Made by a program: the position numbers and the translations under genes
The notes under the pieces: model-generated
The model's input: the letters and a program-made list of their open reading frames with translations, nothing else
What the model was told of the DNA's origin: nothing
The model's database searches: none
Source of the DNA: Paraburkholderia graminis C4D1M
GTDB taxonomy: Bacteria > Pseudomonadota > Gammaproteobacteria > Burkholderiales > Burkholderiaceae
Length of the DNA stretch: 64,000 nt
Direction of reading: 5' to 3'
NCBI RefSeq assembly: GCF_000172415.1
Contig: NZ_ABLD01000008.1
Coordinates: 124,001 to 188,000 of the forward strand
In this document: positions 7,263 to 16,979 of the stretch, one piece after another
How positions within the stretch are numbered: the first letter of the stretch is position 1
Layout of the letters: each line of letters opens with the position of its first letter

Positions 7263-9236
7263 ATGGTTGCAATAACCAGATTGCGAGAAGCGTTGTCGGT
7301 TGCGGAAGGAGACCCCGAGCTCGTGCGTTCGCAGGTCCAGGCGTTCGGCCGTCAGATTCCCCTTCTCTACTTCATCCTGATCGTCAATACGATGGCTGTC
7401 ACGTTCACGCATTTGCATAGCGCGCCGGCGTGGATGTCCATCTACATTCCCGGCGCGCTTTGCACGCTGTGTGTCGTACGCTGCATGCGATGGTGGCGTG
7501 GCCGCAACCTGGTACTGACTCACGAGAAAGCCGTACCCGAATTGCGCCGGCTCATCTGGGTAGCGGGCATCTTCGGCATTGCATTCACTACCTGGTCGCT
7601 GATGCTGCTGCCCTACGGCACGCCGTATGAACAGGCGCACGTCGCGTTTTATATGGCGACGACGGTAGTGGGCTGCGTGTTCTGCCTGATGCATTTGCGC
7701 GTGGCCGCGTTGCTGCTGCTATCGATCGTTATCCTGAGTTTTGCGACGTTCCTCGTCTTCACCGGCTCGCCGGTTTTCATCGCGATGGCGGTCGACATGA
7801 CGCTTATCGGACTCGCACTCGCGTTCATCATCGAACTGTATTACCGCTCGTTTGCGGGAGTCGTGCACACGCAGCGCGATTTGCAGGCGAGTCAGGAGAA
7901 GACTCAACGACTCAGCGACGAGAACTTTCGACTCGCAAGCATCGACAGCCTGACCGACCTGCCCAATCGCCGCAGCTTTTTCGCCTCGCTGCGCGCGCTG
8001 TCCGAGCAGGCGCTCGCCACTGGCGGCGGCTTTAATGTGGGCCTTATCGATCTCGACGGCTTCAAGCAGGTCAACGATATCTACGGTCACGCGAGCGGCG
8101 ATCTCGTGCTGCAGGAAGTCGGCGTGCGTCTGCTTGCGCTCGCTGAGCCCGGCATATTCTTCGCGCGGCTCGGGGGCGACGAATTCGGAGTACTCGCGCA
8201 AAACCGGCAATCGAACGATGCGCTGCTCGAATTGGGCCAGCGCATTTGCGACGCGCTCAGTCAGCCGTATCGCGTCGCGGGCAATATCGCGGAATTGTCG
8301 GGCACGATCGGCTGGGCCGCATTTCCCGACGCGGGCAACACCGTTACTCAAGTGTTCGAGCGTGCGGATGCGGCGCTTTACGTCGGCAAGGAAGGCCGCC
8401 GCGGTACAGCGGTGATCTTCTCCACCGAGCACGAAACGCGCATTCGGCGTTCGAGTCTCGTCACGCAGGAATTGCGTCATGCGGAACTCGAGTCCGAACT
8501 CTTTCTGGAGTTTCAGCCGATCTCCGACGTCGTGACGAGACGGACAATCGGACTCGAAGCACTCGGCCGATGGCACAATCCGCGGCTCGGCGCAGTCAAG
8601 CCGGAAGAGTTCATCCGCATCGCGGAGCGCACCGAAATCATTCTGCGGATTACGGAAGTACTGCTGCATAAAGCACTCGCCGAAGTCCCGCATTGGCCAG
8701 CGGAACTCTATCTGTCGTTCAATCTTTCCGCGATCGATATTTCGACGTCGGCACGCGCGCGCCGTCTTATCGACATTGTCTCGGCAAGCGGCGTGCCGCC
8801 GCATCGCGTGTCGTTTGAGATCACGGAAACGGCGGTCACGCGCGACTTCGAGCAGGCCCGCTCCGCGCTCACGATGATCAAGCAGGCAGGCTGCCGCGTT
8901 TCGCTCGACGATTTCGGCACCGGCTATTCGAGCCTCAGTTACGTGCACCGTCTTCCGTTCGATTCGATCAAGATCGACCGCAGTTTCATGACCGACGTCG
9001 ATTCGAATAGCGCATCGAAGAAGATCGTCAAATCGGTACTGGATCTGTGCAAGAACCTCGGGCTCGAATGTGTGGTCGAGGGGCTCGAGACTTCGTCGCA
9101 AGCGGAAGTGGTCAAGGCATTGGGCGCTCGCGCGGTGCAAGGCTACCTGTTCAGTCCGCCCATGCGTTCGGGCGCCGTGTCAGGCTATCTGCAATCCGCG
9201 TTCGCGCAAAGTCAGGCAAACGACGCAGCCAGCTAA
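7263..9236 (+). CDS. Membrane-bound GGDEF-EAL cyclic-di-GMP enzyme
   Basis: 657 residues. The first ~200 form about six membrane helices as a sensory module of no recognised MASE type. A GGDEF domain follows (DSLTDLPNRRSFF to RLGGDEFG near residue 302) and then an EAL domain (GLEALGRW near residue 430, NLSAIDI, DDFGTGYSSLSYV, SIKIDRSF, VVEGLET). All metal-binding and catalytic residues of both domains appear intact, so both diguanylate cyclase and phosphodiesterase activity are possible. No RxxD inhibitory site precedes the GGDEF motif, so product feedback is not expected. AAAGGACAGGA gives a good ribosome site. Single-gene unit, converging with the DUF899 gene. Confidence 0.93.
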   Translation: MVAITRLREALSVAEGDPELVRSQVQAFGRQIPLLYFILIVNTMAVTFTHLHSAPAWMSIYIPGALCTLCVVRCMRWWRGRNLVLTHEKAVPELRRLIWVAGIFGIAFTTWSLMLLPYGTPYEQAHVAFYMATTVVGCVFCLMHLRVAALLLLSIVILSFATFLVFTGSPVFIAMAVDMTLIGLALAFIIELYYRSFAGVVHTQRDLQASQEKTQRLSDENFRLASIDSLTDLPNRRSFFASLRALSEQALATGGGFNVGLIDLDGFKQVNDIYGHASGDLVLQEVGVRLLALAEPGIFFARLGGDEFGVLAQNRQSNDALLELGQRICDALSQPYRVAGNIAELSGTIGWAAFPDAGNTVTQVFERADAALYVGKEGRRGTAVIFSTEHETRIRRSSLVTQELRHAELESELFLEFQPISDVVTRRTIGLEALGRWHNPRLGAVKPEEFIRIAERTEIILRITEVLLHKALAEVPHWPAELYLSFNLSAIDISTSARARRLIDIVSASGVPPHRVSFEITETAVTRDFEQARSALTMIKQAGCRVSLDDFGTGYSSLSYVHRLPFDSIKIDRSFMTDVDSNSASKKIVKSVLDLCKNLGLECVVEGLETSSQAEVVKALGARAVQGYLFSPPMRSGAVSGYLQSAFAQSQANDAAS

Positions 9237-9257
9237 TCGCCCTTGCCGCGCGCCGCG

Positions 9258-9986
9258 CTAACGCGGTGCATTGTCGTATTGCAGCTTCGGATACCAGTCG
9301 CTGCCCCTGCCGCCTGGCGTCATATCGAGCACGGTCCAGATCGGCATTACGTCGGGCGCGCCTCGCGGGTCCTGGCCAGGATCCGCGGTCCACGGACCCA
9401 TTTCCGCGGCCCAGAAGTGACGCACCGTCCCATTGGTTCTCGTGAACACGTTGAATGCGGGCACGTCGTCGCCGTCCGGATCTTCTCCCGCATAGTCGCG
9501 ATTGAATGTATTGCCCGCCGACGAATACAGCCGCAAATGGCGCCAGCCGCGCTCTTTCTTGAAGGCGGCGAGTTTCTCTATCGGCGAACGCGCGATCACC
9601 GCAAATGCGACGCGCTGCAGAATGTCGGGCATTTCGCCGTCATACGCACTCAGCAGCGAAGTGCACATTGGGCAAGGCCGCTCGCGCTGTGGACCGAACA
9701 TCCAGTTATAGGTGACGAGTGTGTCGTGAGTGCCGAACATTTGGGACAACGTGACGGGTCCGGACTCTCCTTCGAAACGATAATCCTCCGGCACCGCGCC
9801 GCCGAGCGGCAACGCGCGGCGCTGCGCGGCGACGCGTTCGATATGGCGGCGCAGTTCGATTTCTTCAGCGAGCAAGTCATTGCGTGCACGCCGATATTCG
9901 GCGCTTTCGCCGGGAAAACGGCGCGGCGAGTCGGCCAGTTCGCGGGCCGGCTTGAGCGTCGATGAAGCCTGGTTCAGTTCAGTCAT
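9258..9986 (-). CDS. DUF899 thioredoxin-like protein
   Basis: A 242-residue cytoplasmic protein. The sequence around TYNWMFGPQRERPCPMCTSLL, followed by RSPIEKLAAFKKERGW, LYSSAGNTFNRDY, VPAFNVFTR and HFWAAEMGP, is that of the DUF899 family, which has a thioredoxin-like fold and a CxxC (here CPMC) that suggests a redox role. The in-frame ATG at 9986 with AGGAGA upstream is preferred over an ATG ten codons earlier. A LysR gene is transcribed away from it across 261 bp and may regulate it (inference). Confidence 0.88.
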   Translation of the reverse strand: MTELNQASSTLKPARELADSPRRFPGESAEYRRARNDLLAEEIELRRHIERVAAQRRALPLGGAVPEDYRFEGESGPVTLSQMFGTHDTLVTYNWMFGPQRERPCPMCTSLLSAYDGEMPDILQRVAFAVIARSPIEKLAAFKKERGWRHLRLYSSAGNTFNRDYAGEDPDGDDVPAFNVFTRTNGTVRHFWAAEMGPWTADPGQDPRGAPDVMPIWTVLDMTPGGRGSDWYPKLQYDNAPR

Positions 9987-10022
9987 CTGGCATCTCCTGT
10001 CGATGAGAAAGGACAAGTGAGC

Positions 10023-10046
10023 GGCTAAAGGGCTAAAGGGCTAAAG
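10023..10046. repeat. 8-bp tandem repeat, three copies
   Basis: GGCTAAAG is repeated three times without gaps. It lies about 40 bp upstream of the DUF899 start, inside the divergent DUF899/LysR promoter region, so copy-number change could affect promoter spacing (inference). Confidence 0.85.
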
Positions 10047-10247
10047 GCGCGCCGCCCATATGCAGACGACGATCGAATCCACCGAGTATCGACAACGCGT
10101 GCAAACAATTTATCGCACAGTGCGCAAGAACTTCTTTCCGCACTGCAATGAAAACCGCTGCAAAACAATCGCCACGTCGCGGTATGCTGTCGCGAAACGG
10201 CACGCACGCGGCCTCGCGGGCGTTGCGCCGTCATATGGGGATGCAAC

Positions 10248-11177
10248 ATGCCGCTACGTCTGCCGCCTTTGCCCGCGCTCCGTTTTTTCGAAGCGGCGGG
10301 CAGGCATCAAAGCTTCAAGCTCGCCGCCGCGGAATTGAATGTGACGCCGAGTGCCGTCAGTCACGGCATTGTCGGTCTCGAAGAAACGCTCGGCGTCGAA
10401 CTGTTCGTGCGCGAGCCGCGCGGCATATCACTGACCGCGACCGGCGCCGACTATCTGTCATATGTTTCAGAGGCGTTTTCGCTGATTGCGATCGGCACGC
10501 AGCGTCTGCCGAATCATCGCGCGAATCGGCCGATTGCGTTGAGTTGCGCGCCGACGTTTGCATCGCGCTGGCTATTGCCGCGCTTGCAGCATTTCAAGGC
10601 GCGTTGGCCGAATGCCAATGTGACGGTCGACACATCGCATCGTCAGGTCGGCTTTCCAGTAGATGGATTCGATTTCGCAATCCGCTTGAGCCGCGCACCG
10701 GTTGCGGGCGCTGCGTGGACGCGGCTCTTTGGAGAACAACTCGTCCCCGTTTGCAGCCCCGCTTATCTCGAGTCGCTGCGCGACGAGCATGGCGCGCCGT
10801 CATGGAAGAAAGCCACGCTGATTCACGTAAACGCCGAGAGCGAAGACTGGCAGACGTGGCTCGAAGCGACCGGCACAGAGAAGCTCGATCCCGACGACGG
10901 CTTGCGTGTCGATACCATCCAGCTCGCGTTCGAAGCGGCAAGCATGGGGCTCGGCGTTGCACTCGGCCGCAAGCCGTTGGTAGATCGTGACCTCGAGAGC
11001 GGCGCGCTCGTCGAAGCGGCTTTCGACACGATTGACTCGGCGGGCGCGTATTGGCTCGTCAGTGCGGAGAATGGCGAACGTCGGCCGGAACTACTCGGCT
11101 TCAGGCAATGGATACTCGCGGAGGCCGAGCAGTTTTCGTGCGACGACGCCAGCGCCGATATCCACACGCCGCAATAG
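10248..11177 (+). CDS. LysR-type regulator, GcvA-like
   Basis: A 309-residue LTTR. The N-terminal winged HTH reads LPALRFFEAAGRHQSFKLAA then ELNVTPSAVSHGI and LFVREPRGISLT, the arrangement of the GcvA/AmpR branch. The effector-binding domain fills residues 90-300. It is divergent from the DUF899 gene, which is the usual position of an LTTR relative to its target. Its stop lies 3 bp from the convergent lptD stop. The effector is unknown. Confidence 0.9.
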   Translation: MPLRLPPLPALRFFEAAGRHQSFKLAAAELNVTPSAVSHGIVGLEETLGVELFVREPRGISLTATGADYLSYVSEAFSLIAIGTQRLPNHRANRPIALSCAPTFASRWLLPRLQHFKARWPNANVTVDTSHRQVGFPVDGFDFAIRLSRAPVAGAAWTRLFGEQLVPVCSPAYLESLRDEHGAPSWKKATLIHVNAESEDWQTWLEATGTEKLDPDDGLRVDTIQLAFEAASMGLGVALGRKPLVDRDLESGALVEAAFDTIDSAGAYWLVSAENGERRPELLGFRQWILAEAEQFSCDDASADIHTPQ

Positions 11178-11180
11178 ACG

Positions 11181-13520
11181 CTATGGATAATCGCTGAAGC
11201 GCGACACCGGTTCTTCCACCGTGGACGCGGGCGTATAGCCGGGCACGTTGGCGCGAAACTGATTGAGCAAACCGTTATCGACCTGCGAAAAGCCCTTCAA
11301 CTGAAGCTGCATCAGCATGCGGGTTCCAGTACTCGGCGATGTGGCCGAACTCGTCGCATTGGTGTACTTTTCGAATGCGACACCGAGGGACCAGCAGTTA
11401 GCGTCGTATTGAATCCCAAGCAAGCCGGCAATCAGCCGATGCGCACTCATGTCGTAATTGACACGCGCAACGCTGACGACATTGCGCGCAAGCGGCCATT
11501 GCCCGGAGACAATGAACTGATTGACCGGCTGATAGTCGAGCGTACTATTGGCTCGCGTGTAGCGGTACGCCATATTCAACACCTCGTGCGCGCCAGGCGC
11601 CCAGCCAAATCCGGCCTCCGCATGCGTGAGGTAATGATTGGCCTGACTGTACTCGACAGCCTGCTCCGCGCTGAGATTGGACCCCACCTTGTATGAGGCG
11701 CCGAGAATAATGCCGGTCCGCGCCACCGTGCTGATATTGTCGGTGGACTGCAACGTCACGCGCGGCGTGCGAAAGTCATATTGCTGCGCGAGAACAAAGC
11801 GCGCGCGCTCATCTCCGCTTGAGGGGTCGATGAAGCGCGTGGTTAATGCCGCCGTCGCGCGATTCGCATCGGACACCCTGTCATTACCGACAAAGCTGTT
11901 CTCCATGAACAATTCGGCGAGTCCGAAATCCGCGGCGGCCGTGTCGAATAGCGGCACATACGACTGATTGCGATAAGGCGTGTACACATAGAAGAGGCGC
12001 GGTTCGAGCGTCTGTATGTACGATTGCCCGAACAGCCGCACGCTTCGCTCGAAACGCATGCCGGAATCGAGGCTGAACGTCGGCACGTTTACGCTGAACG
12101 ATTTGGGCTCGCCCGCGGGCACGTCGGAGCCGATCGACGTCAGATCGTACGCAGCGAAATGCCACGCCAGCTTCGGTGTAATGAACCAGCCCGGACGCTC
12201 GATTGGATAGCTCACATACGGATTGAAAACGAAGCGATTGCCTTGCGTCATATCCGACGACGAGATGGTGAAGCGCGTCGCATCTGCCTCGGCGCCAAAA
12301 TCGAAACCGCCCACGTTGTAGCGCGCGTAGCGAACATTGACTTGCGGCTCGCGGTTGTAAGTGGAATCGCTGGAAAAAGATTGCCAGCGCTGCTCGCGCG
12401 CCAATACGGTCCACGGTCCATTCGAATAGGTGAGCCCGGCTTCCTGCTGATACAGCGTGGTCGAGCCGGTCGGAAAGGCAATGCCCGACGCGAGATCGGT
12501 TACGACCGTGGAGTCGGAGACGCGGTTGTAATTGACGTATGCGCCGAATCCCGAGCCGAAATCCCAGTTCTCTTTCAACGCAATCGAATAGCGCTCTGTG
12601 TTGGTTATTGCATCGTGCGGCAGCCAGGCAACTGAAATCGAACCGGAATCGTTGGGCCGCAAATAACGGTAATCGGCTGTCAGCATTGCGCCTCTGCGCG
12701 TCATGATACGTGGCGTCAGCGTGAGATCGTAGTTCGGTGCGAGGTTGAAGTAATACGGCAGCGCCACGTCGATGCCATTAGTGGAACTCATCGAGAAAGT
12801 CGGCGGCAACAGGCCGCTGCGCCGGGCGCCCGACAATGGAAATGAGAGCCACGGACTCGCAAGCAGCGGCACGCCCTGAAAGAACAGCACGCCGTTATGC
12901 GCGATGCCCTCGTCAATGCCGGTATCCATGTCGAACTCCGATGCCTTCACGTACCAGGCCGGGTCCGACTCGCATTGACACGCGCTGTACGTGCCGTGAT
13001 GCACGACCGAGCGTTCCTTATCCAGAAGATCGACGCGTCGCGCACTGCCCCAACCTCCAGTGAGATGGAACCGGTATTTGGGCACGCTGATATAGCCTTC
13101 ATTCGCTGTCAGGTAAACATGCGCGTCCGGGCCGTCGAACACGTTGCCATTCTGAACGAGTTGTACGTTGCCATAGGCATCGGCCTTATCGGTATCCACG
13201 TCGTAATGCAATGCGTCGCCCTTCACGATGGACACGCCGCGCCGCAACTGCGCGTGTCCCTTGAGCGACATGTCCGTGTCGGCTGTGGCCGTGACGGAAT
13301 CGGCAATCGCCGATACGGATGGCTGCTCTCCCGCGCGCATCGGCTGCTCCGTCAATTGCGGCGCGAGCCGCAGACCCCATACACCGTCGACCGATTCGGC
13401 TTGCGCAGCCGCGCCGCTCAATTGCGCGTGACCGGCAAGCGGTGCATAGCCGGCGGTACACAGCATCACGGAAACGAGCGGCCTTAAGCGAATGCGCCGA
13501 AATACACTGCGTAGTTTCAA
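11181..13520 (-). CDS. lptD: LPS-assembly protein LptD homologue (OstA/Imp)
   Basis: A 779-residue outer-membrane protein with a signal peptide ending near LAGHA, an OstA-like periplasmic domain (KGHAQLRRGVSIVKGDAL, DKADAYGNVQLVQNGNVFDG) and a large OstA_C barrel (GVPLLASPWLSFPLSGARRS, LLPPTFSMSSTNGIDVALPY). LptD with LptE inserts LPS into the outer leaflet. Cys residues stand near residue 182 (CQC) and near the C-terminus (NCW), compatible with the usual disulfide. It is not beside surA/pdxA, the common context of the housekeeping gene, so it may be a second copy (inference). It is last in an operon with two small genes and faces a bamA homologue. Confidence 0.92.
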   Translation of the reverse strand: MKLRSVFRRIRLRPLVSVMLCTAGYAPLAGHAQLSGAAAQAESVDGVWGLRLAPQLTEQPMRAGEQPSVSAIADSVTATADTDMSLKGHAQLRRGVSIVKGDALHYDVDTDKADAYGNVQLVQNGNVFDGPDAHVYLTANEGYISVPKYRFHLTGGWGSARRVDLLDKERSVVHHGTYSACQCESDPAWYVKASEFDMDTGIDEGIAHNGVLFFQGVPLLASPWLSFPLSGARRSGLLPPTFSMSSTNGIDVALPYYFNLAPNYDLTLTPRIMTRRGAMLTADYRYLRPNDSGSISVAWLPHDAITNTERYSIALKENWDFGSGFGAYVNYNRVSDSTVVTDLASGIAFPTGSTTLYQQEAGLTYSNGPWTVLAREQRWQSFSSDSTYNREPQVNVRYARYNVGGFDFGAEADATRFTISSSDMTQGNRFVFNPYVSYPIERPGWFITPKLAWHFAAYDLTSIGSDVPAGEPKSFSVNVPTFSLDSGMRFERSVRLFGQSYIQTLEPRLFYVYTPYRNQSYVPLFDTAAADFGLAELFMENSFVGNDRVSDANRATAALTTRFIDPSSGDERARFVLAQQYDFRTPRVTLQSTDNISTVARTGIILGASYKVGSNLSAEQAVEYSQANHYLTHAEAGFGWAPGAHEVLNMAYRYTRANSTLDYQPVNQFIVSGQWPLARNVVSVARVNYDMSAHRLIAGLLGIQYDANCWSLGVAFEKYTNATSSATSPSTGTRMLMQLQLKGFSQVDNGLLNQFRANVPGYTPASTVEEPVSRFSDYP

Positions 13521-13609
13521 AAGAGGTAACGAAAGGAAAGAATGAAGGACGCAGCAATGCGAAAAGAAAGCACGCCGACGCCGGCAGCGTATTCACGAAT
13601 GGAATGCGG

Positions 13610-13999
13610 CTATTGCAGCGTCACATCGCTCGCGCGAGCCTCGTTTGCAGCCACCACGCCGCCGAGCGCATGCAGCAGATGAGGAATCTGCTCGGCGGGC
13701 AACGAAAACGACAGGCCCGCATTCGCCGATAGGCGAAAGCGGATCACCACCATGCCCATGCCTTCCAGCCGGCCAACTTCCCAACCCTGACAATGCAGTG
13801 CGAAACCTCTCTCCTGACCGTCGTGAGCCACGCGATCCGCATGCTCTATGGCATTGGGCAGCGCCACCAGAAGATCGTTGAGTACCGAACGATGCAGCGC
13901 GGCCGTGGGCTGATTGCCGTGAATCAGCAGGTACTGGCCGTCCGCCGTCAATTGCATGCCGGTGATCGAATCCAGCATGAAAGTCGAAATGTCAGCCAC
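13610..13999 (-). CDS. Conserved-looking hypothetical protein upstream of lptD
   Basis: About 129 residues from a GTG at 13999, which has AGAGGA eight bases upstream; an in-frame ATG at 14008 is possible but overlaps that ribosome site. No domain was recognised. It is soluble, without a signal peptide, with a regular alpha/beta pattern (GWEVGRLEGMGMVVIRFRLS, LPAEQIPHLLHALGG). It overlaps the preceding small gene by 8 bp and ends 89 bp before lptD, so it is likely co-transcribed with it. The role is unknown; context suggests outer-membrane biogenesis or stress. Confidence 0.6.
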   Translation of the reverse strand: MADISTFMLDSITGMQLTADGQYLLIHGNQPTAALHRSVLNDLLVALPNAIEHADRVAHDGQERGFALHCQGWEVGRLEGMGMVVIRFRLSANAGLSFSLPAEQIPHLLHALGGVVAANEARASDVTLQ

Positions 14000-14195
14000 G
14001 AATCGCATCCTCTCGCGCGGGGTTGCCGCGCTCGCGCACATCGACCGGATCGACCATAGCGACCGCATCGACCGCAGAGCGCGGCACGTCGCGGCGCACG
14101 AGCAGCGACGCTGTAGCAAGGCGCAACGAAAAGATCGGCGTCGAACTGACGCGCAAGATCGCTGCAAGAACCGCCGGTGAAAAGAACTCCATCAT
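13992..14195 (-). CDS. Small hypothetical protein, first gene of the lptD operon
   Basis: 67 residues starting MMEFFSPAVLAAILRV. The start has an excellent GGAGGG ribosome site seven bases upstream, and the 3' end overlaps the next gene by 8 bp, both typical of real operon genes. The N-terminal 35 residues are hydrophobic with scattered Arg; the C-terminal half is charged (DVRERGNPARED). No family was recognised. A longer frame starting at 14267 lacks support. Confidence 0.5.
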   Translation of the reverse strand: MMEFFSPAVLAAILRVSSTPIFSLRLATASLLVRRDVPRSAVDAVAMVDPVDVRERGNPAREDAIRG

Positions 14196-14532
14196 GACCC
14201 GCCCTCCAAATCGCGTTACGCCGGTAGCGCAATCGCCGATTTCACAATAGCAGCGCCCATGCGCCATTGGGTTACACGCGCCCTACGCTTTCTTCGCCTC
14301 TGTAACGCATTATTTCCACGCACAACGCTGACAGCCCCCGCGCACCGCCTCGTCGATAGATTGGACACCGCACGACCATAAGGCGCGGAAAGTTTCCGGT
14401 AACGATAGCCGCCGCACACGTCCCTATACTTCGCGCTTTCCAGAGCCCAATACCGCCGTTTCGAATGCGCCGTTTGCCTTCGAGCGTTCTCATCTGCGCT
14501 CGCGCGCGCTGCATCAGGATCGATAACCCAAG
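14196..14532. promoter_or_regulatory. Divergent promoter region between lptD operon and bamA homologue
   Basis: 337 bp without a supported gene, separating the leftward small-gene/lptD operon from the rightward bamA homologue. A TATACT at 14425-14430 is a plausible -10 element for bamA, which would give a leader of about 95 nt. No ideal -35, no obvious sigma-E-type element and no clear dyad were identified by eye. Confidence 0.4.
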
Positions 14533-16843
14533 ATGAACTTTCAAGCTTTAACGAGCCGGCTGGCAGGCGCGCTTTCATTCGCCGGCATCACGCTGGCAAG
14601 CAGCCCCGCGCATTCCGCCGAACCGTTCGTCGTGCAGGACATCAGGATAGAAGGTCTGCAACGGATCGAAGTGGGCACCCTCTTCGCCTATCTGCCGATC
14701 AAGCAGGGAGAGCCCTTTACGGACGATAAGGCTTCCGAATCGATTCGCGCGCTCTATGCCACCGGCTTTTTCAACGACGTGCGTATTTCCACCGAAGGCA
14801 ATGTCGTCACCGTGCACGTTCAGGAACGCCCCGCCGTCGGCACAATCGACTTCGCGGGCATTCACGAGTTCGACAAGGAAAACCTGACGAAGGCGCTGCG
14901 CGCCGTCGGTTTGTCGCAAGGCCGCTCTTACGACAAGGCGCTCGTCGACAAGGCGGAGCAGGAATTGAAACGCCAGTACCTGACGCGCGGCTATTACGCC
15001 GCGGAAGTGACGACGACGATCACGCCGATCGACCGTAACCGTGTGGCGATTCTCTTCTCCGTGGCCGAGGGTCCGAGTGCAAAGATCAGGCAGATCAATT
15101 TCATCGGCAATAGTGTATTCAGCACGGACACGTTGCGCGACGAAATGCAGTTGTCCACGCCGAACTGGTTCTCGTGGTACACGAAAAACGATCTGTATGC
15201 GAAAGACAAGCTCACCGGCGACCTGGAACATGTGCGCTCGTACTACCTGAATCGCGGCTATCTGGAGTTCAACATCGAATCGACGCAGGTATCGCTTTCG
15301 CCGGACAAGAAGGATATGTACCTGACGGTCACGCTTCACGAAGGCGAGCCGTACACCATTTCTTCTATCAAGCTGGCGGGCAACCTGCTCGACCGCGAGA
15401 GTGAATTGACGAAACTCGTGAATATCAAGGCCGGCGAGCGCTTTTCCGCGGAAAAGCTGCAGGCCGCGACGAAGGCCGTGGTCGACAAGCTCGGCGAATA
15501 CGGCTACGCGTTCGCCACCGTGAATGCGTTGCCGAAGATCGATCAGCAACACCGTACGGTCGACCTGACGCTGCAAGTGGACCCGAGCCGCCGCGTCTAT
15601 GTGCGCCATATCAACGTGACCGGCAACACTCGCACCCGCGACGAAGTAGTGCGCCGCGAAATGCGTCAGCTCGAAAGTTCGTGGTTCGACTCGAACCGCC
15701 TGATGTTGTCGAAAGGACCGAGTGAATCGTCTCGGCTATTTCACCGATGTCGACGTGACCACCGTGCCGGTGGAGGGATCGCCGGATCAGGTCGACGTGG
15801 ATGTCAAAGTCAACGAGAAGCCGACCGGCGCGATCACGCTGGGTGCGGGCTTTTCGTCCACTGACAAGGTGGTACTCTCAGCCGGCATTTCGCAGGACAA
15901 TGTGTTCGGTTCCGGCACGAGCCTCGCCGTGAACGTGAATACGGCGAAGACGTACCGCACGCTTTCGCTTACACAAACGGACCCGTACTTCACCGTGGAC
16001 GGCATCAAGCGTATTACCGACGTCTACTACCGCACCACCTATCCGCTCTATTACTACACCGATACGAGTTTTCGCATCATCACCGTGGGCGCGGATCTGA
16101 AGTTCGGCATTCCGTTCTCCGAGGCGGATACCGTCTATTTCGGCCTCGGACTCGAGCAGAACCGGCTGAGCACGGATTCATCGACGCCGCAAAGCTATAA
16201 AGACTATGTGGCCGAGTTCGGCAATGTGGTCAACAACGTGCCCATTACAGCAGGCTGGGCGCGCGACAATCGCGACAGCGCACTGGTGCCGAGCCGCGGT
16301 TACTTCGTGCAGGCCAACAGCGAAATCGGCACACCGGCGGGCGGCACCGAGTACTACAAGACCGACCTTCAGGCGCAGTACTACTACTCGTTCTCGCGCG
16401 GCTTCATTCTCGGCCTCAATCTTCAAGGGGGCTACGGTAATGGGTTTGCCGGCAAGGCCTATCCGATCTTCAAGAACTACTACGCAGGCGGCATTGGCTC
16501 GGTGCGCGGCTACGAATCCGGCTCGCTCGGGCCGACCGACAAAACCACGGGCGACCCGATTGGCGGCTCGCGAATGGTCGTGGCCAACGTCGAAATGACG
16601 TTCCCGCTGCCCGGCACCGGATGGGACAGAACACTGCGCGTTTTCACCTTCGTCGACGCCGGCAATGTGTGGGGCAGCGAAGGCAATAGTACCGGCGCAA
16701 ACGGCTTGCGCTACAGCTATGGCGCGGGACTCGAATGGATTTCGCCAATTGGCCCGCTGAAATTGTCGCTCGGCTTTCCGGTCGTCAAACACGCGACCGA
16801 CAAGTATCAGAAGTTCCAGTTTCAGATCGGCACGTCGTTCTGA
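14533..16843 (+). pseudogene. bamA: BamA-type outer-membrane assembly factor, interrupted by a +1 frameshift
   Basis: Read through one extra G, this encodes a 769-residue Omp85 protein: signal peptide (to SSPAHSA), five POTRA repeats (about residues 30-420) and a 16-strand barrel with the conserved L6 motif VRGYESGSLGP and a C-terminal IGTSF. BamA folds and inserts outer-membrane proteins. Frame 1 is intact to about residue 394 (SNRLMLSK); the continuation NRLGYFTDVDVTTVPVEG is in the next frame. Deleting one G at 15715-15716 restores LSKDRVNRLGYF, the normal family sequence. All other residues look conserved, so this is either a fresh inactivation or an assembly error. Context beside an lptD homologue suggests a secondary OM-biogenesis locus. 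Confidence 0.88.
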
Positions 16844-16979
16844 TTCCGTCGACGCTTATTGCAAGCATTGCAAGCGCAAGCTGCATTGCACAGGTGAGCG
16901 GCATTCATCTGTCATCAAAAATTTTTCTTTTGCCGCTTCTGATACTCGCTGCGACCATTGTGTCAAAGGAGATCAGGAC

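Noticed and set aside
7719..9140. Long antisense frame of 473 residues on the minus strand
   Set aside because: It lies fully opposite the GGDEF-EAL gene, whose domain motifs are intact; high-GC codon bias makes such mirror frames common.
14575..15609. Minus-strand frame of 344 residues
   Set aside because: Antisense to the POTRA region of the bamA homologue, which is strongly conserved on the plus strand.
15711..15725. Programmed ribosomal frameshift in bamA
   Set aside because: No heptameric slippery site or downstream structure is apparent, and programmed shifting is not known for BamA; an indel or sequence error is simpler.
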